32,704 nt of DNA from Deltaproteobacteria bacterium (GTDB lineage: Bacteria > Desulfobacterota > SM23-61). Shown here one piece after another: positions 24,049 to 30,791 of the stretch. The notes under the pieces are model-generated. The model did not search any database and was not told the origin of the DNA. It worked only from the letters and a program-made list of their open reading frames with translations. Positions within the stretch are counted from its first letter, which is position 1; every line of letters begins with the position of its first letter. Both the position numbers and the translations under genes were made by a program. The stretch spans positions 1-32,704 of the forward strand of contig JAPLIW010000750.1 in assembly GCA_026388915.1 (NCBI GenBank), given 5' to 3'.

Positions 24049-24966
24049 TTGGGCCAGACCGAATGGACCATCCTGGCGCTCATCCGCTGGGCCGATGAGC
24101 GCTTTAAAAAAGAAGGTATGGCCACTCCCCGCCTCGATGCCGAAGTCCTTCTGGCCGAAACGCTGGCCACCGACCGGGTCGCCCTTTACACCCACTTCGA
24201 CCAGCCCCTGCAACCGGATGAATTGGCCCGGTTCAAAGAGCTCATCCGGAGGCGCCTCCGCCGAGAGCCGGTGGCTTACATCCTCGGGAAGAGAGAGTTC
24301 TGGTCCCTCCCCCTCCGCGTCACCCCGGATGTCTTGATCCCCCGTCCGGAAACGGAAACCCTGGTGGCCGAAGCGCTGAAAATACTGACTCCCGCAGAAG
24401 GAAAGGATTTCCACATTCTGGAAATCGGAACCGGCAGCGGCGCGATCAGTATCGCCCTGGCCAGGGAATTACCCGCAACCAAGGTGGTGGCCACCGACCT
24501 GTCCCCCAAAGCCCTTGCCGTGGCCGAGGAAAACGCCCTGCGGAGCGGAGTCCGGGAACGGATTCGGTTCTTGCAGGGGGACCTGTTTCATCCGCTGGAA
24601 AAGGGAGAGACCTTCAACCTGATCGTGACCAACCCGCCTTACATCCCGCGGGGACAGTTTCCTTCGCTCCTGCCGGAAGTTCGAGATTATGAACCCAAAG
24701 TCGCCCTTGACGGAGGGAAGGATGGACTGGATTTCTTCCGGCGGGTTTTGCCCGCAGTGGATGAATATTTGCTCCCGGGGGGTTGGTTCCTGGCCGAAAT
24801 GGGCGCCGGGCAGGATCCGCAGATTTTAAAGATCGCCGAAAAAAACCCGGACCTGGACTCTTTCACTTTCGCCAAAGACCTGGGCGGCATCAACCGCGTC
24901 TTCAAAGCCCGAAAGAGAGTAAAAGATTTTCATGGGACACAGATGAACACAGATGAACACAGATAA
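24049..24966 (+). CDS. prmC: Release factor glutamine N5-methyltransferase PrmC (HemK), with repeat-derived tail
   Basis: PrmC methylates the glutamine of the G-G-Q motif in RF1 and RF2, and the substrate gene prfA is directly upstream (10 bp gap). The start is TTG 24049, preceded by a GAGGGGG run. The N-terminal helical domain is followed by the methyltransferase fold with G-T-G-S-G-A-I-S-I-A near 127 and the catalytic N-P-P-Y at about 195-198. The last ten residues (G-T-Q-M-N-T-D-E-H-R) and the stop are encoded by the left arm of repeat copy C. The element therefore replaced or extended the original C-terminus. The enzyme core is complete, so function is probably kept. Confidence 0.95.
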   Translation: MGQTEWTILALIRWADERFKKEGMATPRLDAEVLLAETLATDRVALYTHFDQPLQPDELARFKELIRRRLRREPVAYILGKREFWSLPLRVTPDVLIPRPETETLVAEALKILTPAEGKDFHILEIGTGSGAISIALARELPATKVVATDLSPKALAVAEENALRSGVRERIRFLQGDLFHPLEKGETFNLIVTNPPYIPRGQFPSLLPEVRDYEPKVALDGGKDGLDFFRRVLPAVDEYLLPGGWFLAEMGAGQDPQILKIAEKNPDLDSFTFAKDLGGINRVFKARKRVKDFHGTQMNTDEHR

Positions 24967-25109
24967 TAAATATTGTAGGGGGGCTCACGCCCTTGTCGTG
25001 ATGCCTTCCTAAAATTGGGCTGAATCTTTATGCCATTCTGTGGTAAATTCTTTCCAAAGAAAGGTCGATTTGATGATTTATCTGTGTTCATCTGTGTTTA
25101 TCTGTGTCC
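24935..25109. repeat. Inverted-arm repeat element, copy C (10-bp units ACACAGAT)
   Basis: The left arm at 24935-24964 has three units (GGACACAGAT, GAACACAGAT, GAACACAGAT) and overlaps the end of prmC. The right arm at 25078-25109 is inverted and is identical to the right arm of copy B over its 32 bp. The 113-bp core differs from those of copies A and B. The right arm ends 24 bp before the murA start codon. Confidence 0.9.
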
Positions 25110-25133
25110 CAATCGTTTATAGGAAGTCGCCCC

Positions 25134-26387
25134 ATGGAAAAAATGATCATTGAAGGGGGATACCGTCTGGTGGGGGAGGTCCCGGTGAGCGGGGCCAAGA
25201 ACGCCGCTCTTCCGCTCTTCGCGGCTTCCTTGCTGGTAGAGGATGCGATTACCCTCCGGAATGTTCCGGCTCTGGCCGACATCCGGACCGTCGCCCGGCT
25301 TCTTCGCCTGATGGGGGTCAAGACCGAAGGGGACAGCGGGACGGTCCGGCTGAACGCCTCCGGGGTTCACTCTTTCGAGGCGCCGTACAACCTGGTCAAG
25401 ACCATGCGCGCTTCGGTTTTAGTCCTTGGACCCCTGGTGGCCAAGTGGAAACGGGCCCGAGTTTCCCTGCCGGGGGGGTGCGCCATCGGTGCCCGGCCCA
25501 TTAACCTCCACCTCAAGGGCCTGGAAGCCATGGGGGCCAAGGTGGAGTTGAAACATGGATATGTAGAGGCCTCGGCCGACCGGCTGAAGGGGGCCGAAAT
25601 CTATTTCGACATCTCCACGGTGACCGGAACCGAAAATCTCATGATGGCGGCAGCCCTGGCGGACGGAAGGACGGTTTTAAAGAATGCGGCCCGGGAGCCG
25701 GAGGTCGTGGAACTAGCCCAGGCGTTGAAAAAAATGGGAGCCAGGATCGAAGGGGCCGGGGCGGATGTGATGGTGATCGACGGGGTAAAGGAACTTCGCC
25801 CCATCGAGTATCCCATCATGCCCGACCGGATCGAGGCCGGGACCTTCATGGTGGCCGCCGGTATCACCCAGGGGAACGTAAAGCTCTTGAACTGCAATAT
25901 CGGCCATATGGAGGCCGTGGTGGCCAAGCTGAAAGAAGCGGGCCTGGAGATATTCCCGGAAGGGGGCGGGGTGAAAGTCATCGGACCGGTGAATATCAAG
26001 CCCGTGGACGTGAAGACCCTTCCTTACCCCGGTTTTCCCACCGACATGCAGGCCCAGATCATGGCCCTCATATGCCTGGCCAACGGCCTTTCGGTGATTA
26101 CCGAAACCGTTTTCGAGAACCGTTTCATGCATGTGAGCGAGATGCGGCGGATGGGGGCCGATATCCGCGTGGAGGGGAAGAATGCCATTGTGCGGGGCCT
26201 TGCCCATCTCACCGGAGCTCCGGTCATGGCCACCGATTTGCGAGCCAGCGCCTCCCTGGCTCTGGCCGGGCTGGCGGCGGAGGGGACCACGGAGGTTTCC
26301 CGCATCTACCATCTGGACCGCGGATATGAGAAACTGGATCAAAAATTGACCAAACTCGGCGCTAAAATTCGAAGGGTTCAAGAATAA
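25134..26387 (+). CDS. murA: UDP-N-acetylglucosamine 1-carboxyvinyltransferase MurA
   Basis: MurA transfers enolpyruvate from phosphoenolpyruvate to UDP-GlcNAc, the first committed step of peptidoglycan synthesis and the target of fosfomycin. The protein is 417 residues from ATG 25134, with AGGAAG 7 bp upstream. The earlier in-frame GTG lies in the repeat arm and is rejected. The active-site loop P-G-G-C-A-I-G-A-R-P carries Cys116, the fosfomycin-reactive residue. The two-domain inside-out barrel motifs (S-G-A-K-N-A-A-L-P, P-Y-P-G-F-P-T-D-M-Q-A-Q) are clear. hisD follows after 4 bp. Confidence 0.97.
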   Translation: MEKMIIEGGYRLVGEVPVSGAKNAALPLFAASLLVEDAITLRNVPALADIRTVARLLRLMGVKTEGDSGTVRLNASGVHSFEAPYNLVKTMRASVLVLGPLVAKWKRARVSLPGGCAIGARPINLHLKGLEAMGAKVELKHGYVEASADRLKGAEIYFDISTVTGTENLMMAAALADGRTVLKNAAREPEVVELAQALKKMGARIEGAGADVMVIDGVKELRPIEYPIMPDRIEAGTFMVAAGITQGNVKLLNCNIGHMEAVVAKLKEAGLEIFPEGGGVKVIGPVNIKPVDVKTLPYPGFPTDMQAQIMALICLANGLSVITETVFENRFMHVSEMRRMGADIRVEGKNAIVRGLAHLTGAPVMATDLRASASLALAGLAAEGTTEVSRIYHLDRGYEKLDQKLTKLGAKIRRVQE

Positions 26388-26391
26388 GACC

Positions 26392-27708
26392 ATGAGACTG
26401 CTGGTTTCGGGAAAAAGAGATTTCTCCCGGTTTCTAAAAAGTCTCTCCCGGCGGGGAGAGTCGGGCTTTACGCAAGTGGAAGGTCCGGTCAGGAAAATTC
26501 TGGGAGAAGTGAAAAAAGGAGGGGATGCGGCCCTTTTCCGACTCACCCGCAAATACGACGGGTGGCCGCCTTCGTCAAGGAGCATCAGGGTCACATCCCG
26601 GGAAATCCGAAAGGCGCGCAAGGCCCTCTCCCGAGAAGAGAGGGAGACCCTGGAATTCGCTGCCGGGCGGATCGAAAGGTTTCACTCCCTCCAGCTTCAA
26701 AAATCCTGGTCCTTCGCCGAAGAGGATGGAACGATCCTGGGGCAGATCGTCCGGCCCATAGAGCGAGTGGGAATCTATGTCCCTGGCGGGAAGGCGGCCT
26801 ATCCTTCCAGCGTGCTGATGAACGCCATTCCGGCGAGGGTGGCCGGAGTCCGGGAAATCCTTATGACCTGCCCGGCGCCCCAAGGACATTTGAACCCCGC
26901 CGTCCTGGCTGCGGCGCACATCGCCGGAGTGGATGCGATTTTCAAAGTCGGAGGAGCGCAGGCCATCGGCGCCATGGCCTACGGGACGAAGACCATCCCC
27001 AAGGTCGATAAGATTGTCGGGCCTGGGAATATCTACTTGGCCGCGGCCAAACGGCTGGTCTTCGGCGAGGTATCCATCGACTCCATCGCCGGCCCGAGCG
27101 AAATTCTCGTTATTTCGGATGGAAGCGGAGAGCCCTCTTTCCTGGCCGCTGACCTGATCTCCCAGGCCGAGCACGACGAGCAGGCCGCGGCCATCCTGCT
27201 TTGCACTTCAAGAAAGGTTGCCGAAGAAGTCCGCCGGGAAGTTCAGAAACAACTGGCCGATCTTCCCCGGAGAAGGATTGCTGAGCGGTCACTCAAGAGC
27301 TTTGGCGCCTTCCTGATCGTCAAAAGCCTGGCGGAAGCGGCCCGGATCGCCAATGAACTCGCTCCCGAGCATTTGGAGCTGGCCGTAAAGGATCCATGGG
27401 ATCTTCTACCGAGAATTGAAAATGCGGGAGCGATCTTCCTGGGCCAGCTATCCCCCGAGCCCATCGGCGACTATGTGGCCGGCCCCAACCATGTTTTGCC
27501 CACCGGCAGAACGGCCCGGTTTTCTTCCCCCCTGGGAGTTTACGATTTCCTCAAACGGTCCAGCCTCATCTGCCTTTCACCCGATGGCCTGAAAAGGCTT
27601 TCCCCTCCGGCCATGCATCTGGCCCGGATGGAAAAAATGGAAGGCCACCGGCGGTCGATCGAGAAGCGTCAACTCGGCCATAATCCCCGGAACCATCCCG
27701 GGGAATAA
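26392..27708 (+). CDS. hisD: Histidinol dehydrogenase HisD
   Basis: HisD is a zinc- and NAD-dependent enzyme that oxidises L-histidinol to L-histidine in two steps, the end of histidine biosynthesis. The 438-residue protein shows V-P-G-G-K-A-A-Y-P-S-S-V-L-M-N, the Q-A-I-G-A-M-A-Y-G-T block and G-P-G-N. Zinc-site and catalytic motifs A-E-H-D-E-Q-A and G-P-N-H-V-L-P-T are also present. It begins 4 bp after murA and probably shares its transcript. No other his genes are in the window. Confidence 0.96.
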   Translation: MRLLVSGKRDFSRFLKSLSRRGESGFTQVEGPVRKILGEVKKGGDAALFRLTRKYDGWPPSSRSIRVTSREIRKARKALSREERETLEFAAGRIERFHSLQLQKSWSFAEEDGTILGQIVRPIERVGIYVPGGKAAYPSSVLMNAIPARVAGVREILMTCPAPQGHLNPAVLAAAHIAGVDAIFKVGGAQAIGAMAYGTKTIPKVDKIVGPGNIYLAAAKRLVFGEVSIDSIAGPSEILVISDGSGEPSFLAADLISQAEHDEQAAAILLCTSRKVAEEVRREVQKQLADLPRRRIAERSLKSFGAFLIVKSLAEAARIANELAPEHLELAVKDPWDLLPRIENAGAIFLGQLSPEPIGDYVAGPNHVLPTGRTARFSSPLGVYDFLKRSSLICLSPDGLKRLSPPAMHLARMEKMEGHRRSIEKRQLGHNPRNHPGE

Positions 27709-27778
27709 AGCCCATTTTCCGTTGCTGCCCCCTGCTTATTTTTCCAGCGAGAACCTTGAGCAGCAACGAGGAGAAATA

Positions 27779-29493
27779 TTGCCGCATCAGCAATCAAAAC
27801 CAATTGCCGCGGTTCTGAGAAAATACTGGGGGTACACTTCATTTCTCCCCCTCCAGGAAGAGGCGATCTCATCCATCCTGGACGGTAGGGACACCTTGAC
27901 CATGCTGGCCACCGGAGGGGGGAAATCCCTCTGCTTCCAGCTTCCCGCCCTGCTGCAGGAGGGCCTGGCCGTGGTCATTTCTCCCTTGATTTCTCTCATG
28001 AAAGATCAGGTGGACAGCCTGAAAGACATGGGGATTGCCGCGGCGGTGTTGAATTCGAGTCTTGCCCCCGAGGAACAAGGCCGCGTTGTGGATCGGGTCC
28101 TAAAGGGCAGAGTAAAGCTTTTGTACATTTCCCCCGAACGGCTGCAACAGGAGAGAACTCGGCAACTGCTCCAATCCGTACCCCTATCCTTCTTTGTGGT
28201 CGATGAAGCCCACTGCATCAGCCACTGGGGCCACGACTTCCGGGAAGATTACCGCAACCTTAGGATCATCAAAGAAACATTCAGGCCCATTTCGGTTCAT
28301 GCTTTTACCGCGACCGCGACGGAGGAGGTTCAGAAAGATATTCTGGAGCAGCTCGGCCTGGAAAACCCCCAAAACCATATCGGCCGGGTGGACCGCCCCA
28401 ATCTGACCTACCAGGTGAGACCCCGCACCCAGATTCTCAGCCAGGTAACCGACCTCCTGAAGAAACACGCGGGTGAATCCGGCATTATCTATTGCCTGCG
28501 CCGGGATGACGTGGATACCCTTTCCGCCCGGCTGAATGAACTCGGCTTTAAGAACCTTCCTTATCATGCCGGCCTGGATGATGAAACCCGCCGCCTCCAT
28601 CAGGATCAATTTGCCCGGGAAGAAGTTGAGGTCATGGTGGCCACCATCGCCTTCGGGATGGGGATCGACCGTTCCAATATCCGCTTCGTGATCCATACGG
28701 CCATGCCCAAAAGCATAGAGCATTACCACCAGGAAACCGGCCGGGCAGGGCGGGACGGCCTTCCCGCCCACTGCTACCTGTTCTATGGGGGAAGTGATTA
28801 CCTCACCTGGAAGTCTTTACTGGAGGATTCTCCCCATAAGGAAGTCATGCTGGATAAACTCCAGCGCCTTTATCATTTCTGCTCCCAGCCGCATTGCCGG
28901 CACAAAGTTCTGGCCAACTACTTCGGCCAGGACTATGAGCGGGCCTCCTGCGAAGCCTGCGACTATTGTCTGAACGAGCTGGAGATGGTGGAAGACCCCC
29001 TGATCGTAGGCCAGAAGATTCTTTCCTGTGTCTACCGGGTGCACCAGGTGAGCGGGATCGCTACATGATCGAACAACTTGTTGGACAGGGGTATTTACGG
29101 AGAGAGGGAGAGTTTTCCACCCTCTCCCTGACGGATTCAGCCAAAAAAGTCCTGCGAGGAGAACGGGCGCCGAACCTGGTTAAACCGCTGGTGGCGGCCA
29201 AGAAGATGGAGATAACCCAAAAGACCCGGGCGAAAAGAGATAAAGAATGGGCCGGGGTGGACGAGGGGTTGTTCCATTTTTTACGCCAGAAAAGAGCTGA
29301 ATTGGCCCACCAGCAGGGGGTCCCGGCCTTTGTCATCTTCGGCGACAAGTCCTTAAAAGATATGGCCACGATCAAGCCCCAAACCCGGGACGCTTTCGCC
29401 ACCGTCTACGGCGTGGGCGACTACAAGCTGCGCGCCTATGCCGATGCCTTTATGGAGGTAATAAAGAAATATCTCCAAGGGGAAAGAGGGTGA
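27779..29493 (+). pseudogene. recQ: ATP-dependent DNA helicase RecQ, disrupted by an internal deletion and frameshift
   Basis: RecQ is a 3'-5' helicase acting in recombination and fork repair. The first frame has T-G-G-G-K-S, D-E-A-H-C-I-S-H-W-G-H-D-F-R, F-T-A-T-A-T, F-G-M-G-I-D and Q-E-T-G-R-A-G-R-D-G, then the zinc cysteines, and stops at 29066-29068. Homology resumes in another frame at about 29050 (E-R-D-R-Y-M-I-E-Q-L-V-G-Q-G-Y-L) and runs through an HRDC domain to 29493. About 40 residues of the winged-helix domain expected between C-V-Y-R-V and E-R-D are absent, so bases are missing as well as frame. The first stop overlaps an ATG (ATGA at 29065-29068), so the second part could be translated by coupling. 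I favour TTG 27779 as start, since GAGGAG lies just upstream; TTG 27722 is an alternative. Confidence 0.85.
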
Positions 29494-29519
29494 ATGGAGT
29501 TCTTTTGCATTCGGAAGGT

Positions 29520-29542
29520 CCCTCTCCCCTTGCGGGAGAGGG
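29520..29542. repeat. Perfect 9-bp stem hairpin after recQ
   Basis: CCCTCTCCC at 29520-29528 pairs exactly with GGGAGAGGG at 29534-29542 around CTTGC. It lies between recQ and the HTH-nucleotidyltransferase gene. No T-run follows directly, so it is a weak terminator at best. Hairpins of this composition are common dispersed extragenic repeats in bacteria. Confidence 0.6.
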
Positions 29543-29573
29543 CGGGGGTAGTTCTTTAACCATCAGCATTATT

Positions 29574-29615
29574 TTGTATGGCATAACCATACAATTGTAT
29601 GGTATAAACATACAA
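29574..29615 (+). promoter_or_regulatory. Twin 21-bp dyad operator overlapping an extended -10 promoter
   Basis: Four octamers are seen: TTGTATGG 29574-29581, CCATACAA 29587-29594, TTGTATGG 29595-29602 and ACATACAA 29608-29615. They form two abutting dyads of 8+5+8 bp, and only the last octamer has one mismatch. The second dyad's spacer begins TATAA of TATAAA (29603-29608), with TG two bases upstream, which makes an extended -10 element. Transcription would start around 29615-29617, essentially at the ATG (29617), with no room for a ribosome-binding site. The likely ligand is the winged-HTH protein encoded directly downstream (inference). Confidence 0.75.
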
Positions 29616-29616
29616 T

Positions 29617-30204
29617 ATGAACCTCCTGGCTGAGATCCTGTCTTCAAAGATCAGGTCCGAAATCTTCCGATTGCTTTTTGGAGTAAATGAGGAAGCGCTC
29701 CATATGCGGGAGATTGAAAGGCGCTCGGGCTTATCCATTGGAACGATTCAGCAAGAAGTCAAGAAATTACTTCGATTGACCTTGATAATAGAGCGCAAAG
29801 ACGGGAACCGGATTTATTACAAGGCCAACAAGGAACACCCTCTATATGCTGAAATCCGCAGCCTGGTTCTAAAGACAGTGGGCCTTGTTGATTTTTTTCA
29901 GAAAGCTCTGAAGCCCAACCCCAACATCAAGTTAGGTTTCATTTTCGGCTCCATCGCCCTCCATGAGGAAAAAGCTAAGAGCGATGTGGATCTGATGATT
30001 ATTGGTGACATTGGTATGAGGCAACTCACCGGGCTACTTTCGGGGGTATCCGGCCAAATTGGCCGAGAGATTAACCCCCATATCTTAAGCATTAAAGAAT
30101 TCTTGAAGCGAAAGAACGGCAAAGATCATTTTCTAATACAGGTTCTTGAATCACCCAAGTTATTCATAGTCGGAAACGAAAATGAGCTTACAGAGCTGGC
30201 TTGA
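29617..30204 (+). CDS. Winged-HTH / MNT-type nucleotidyltransferase fusion, candidate antitoxin and autoregulator
   Basis: A 195-residue protein. Residues about 5-75 form an ArsR-like winged helix-turn-helix (M-R-E-I-E-R-R-S-G-L-S, then E-R-K-D-G-N-R-I-Y-Y-K-A-N). Residues about 100-190 form a minimal nucleotidyltransferase with G-S at 111-112 and D-V-D at 123-125, exactly the G-S-X10-D-X-D active-site pattern. In the characterised MntA/HepT system the MNT partner AMPylates the HEPN toxin. Here the MNT is fused to a DNA-binding domain and overlaps a HEPN gene by 23 bp. The predicted substrate is the downstream HEPN protein. The start codon directly abuts the operator, so translation may be leaderless. 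The gene is more AT-rich than the core genes to its left, which fits acquired accessory DNA. Confidence 0.85.
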   Translation: MNLLAEILSSKIRSEIFRLLFGVNEEALHMREIERRSGLSIGTIQQEVKKLLRLTLIIERKDGNRIYYKANKEHPLYAEIRSLVLKTVGLVDFFQKALKPNPNIKLGFIFGSIALHEEKAKSDVDLMIIGDIGMRQLTGLLSGVSGQIGREINPHILSIKEFLKRKNGKDHFLIQVLESPKLFIVGNENELTELA

Positions 30205-30562
30205 AAATGGTTGGCTTCGCTGGCATAAGACCAGCAAGAAGGAAATTGCCGATCTTCTGAAGATTGTCGAGCGCGACCTGAAAGATGCCGAAGGAGGTAT
30301 TTCGGATGATTGGCGATTTGGTATCGCCTACAACGCGGCCCTTAAGCTTTGCTTAATTTTGCTATACGCAGAAGGATTCAGGCCGGAAAAAACCCTCCAA
30401 CATTACCGCTCCATCCAAGCCCTGCCGTTCATCCTTGGTAAAAGAAGTAAAGCCGATGCGGAGTACCTTGATGCCTGCCGCTCCAAAAGAAATATCGTTG
30501 AATATGACTATGTGGGAGCAGTGACGGGAGATGATGTTCACGAACTCATTGAGTTTGGGTAG
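30182..30562 (+). CDS. HEPN-domain protein, candidate toxin, ended early by an in-frame amber codon
   Basis: A 126-residue all-helical protein that starts inside the nucleotidyltransferase gene (23-bp overlap). The conserved core is C-R-S-K-R-N-I-V-E-Y-D-Y at 99-110. Aligned with the R-X4-H-X-Y motif of HepT-type HEPN RNases, R103 and the last tyrosine (Y110) are kept, but the histidine position is Y108. The frame stops at TAG 30560-30562 after H-E-L-I-E-F-G. Reading past it in the same frame gives E-L-R-V-A-V-L-N-W-L-R-K-N-H-P-E-L-I and a second TAG at 30617-30619. That looks like the final amphipathic helix usual in such proteins, giving about 145 residues in total. A nonsense mutation, sequencing error or stop readthrough would each explain it. 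Activity is unknown. Confidence 0.75.
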   Translation: MSLQSWLENGWLRWHKTSKKEIADLLKIVERDLKDAEGGISDDWRFGIAYNAALKLCLILLYAEGFRPEKTLQHYRSIQALPFILGKRSKADAEYLDACRSKRNIVEYDYVGAVTGDDVHELIEFG

Positions 30563-30619
30563 GAATTAAGAGTTGCCGTTTTGAATTGGCTGAGAAAAAA
30601 TCATCCGGAATTGATTTAG

Positions 30620-30791
30620 CCCCAGGAGGAAATAGAAAGAGGCCACTTTTTCTCCAATTCCGGCTAAGGGGGATCGACAAGGAGCAATCGTAACTTTTGT
30701 TCATCGCCACAAAGAAATGTGCGCTCCACATAAGTTTGGAGCCGAATAAAGCCATTTGAGGAACTATCTTTCACAAACCATGGGTTAATTA
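30620..30791. other. Spacer between HEPN gene and hsdM with a 9-bp inverted repeat
   Basis: No gene is seen. CCGGAATTG at 30605-30613 (within the read-through end of the HEPN frame) is an exact inverted match to CAATTCCGG at 30655-30663. An AGGAGG-like run at 30624-30630 is not followed by a plausible start. I could not pick a confident promoter or ribosome-binding site for hsdM. Confidence 0.4.

Noticed and set aside
22848..25109. Repeated ACACAGAT units as a possible CRISPR array
   Set aside because: Units are 10 bp, directly tandem, with inverted arms and no regular spacers. No cas genes are present.
29519..29560. Intrinsic terminator after recQ
   Set aside because: The hairpin at 29520-29542 is perfect but is followed by GC-rich sequence and not a T-run. 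I listed it only as a hairpin.
30560..30562. TAG in the HEPN gene as a pyrrolysine codon
   Set aside because: Nothing in the window supports pyrrolysine insertion. A simple nonsense mutation or sequence error is more likely.
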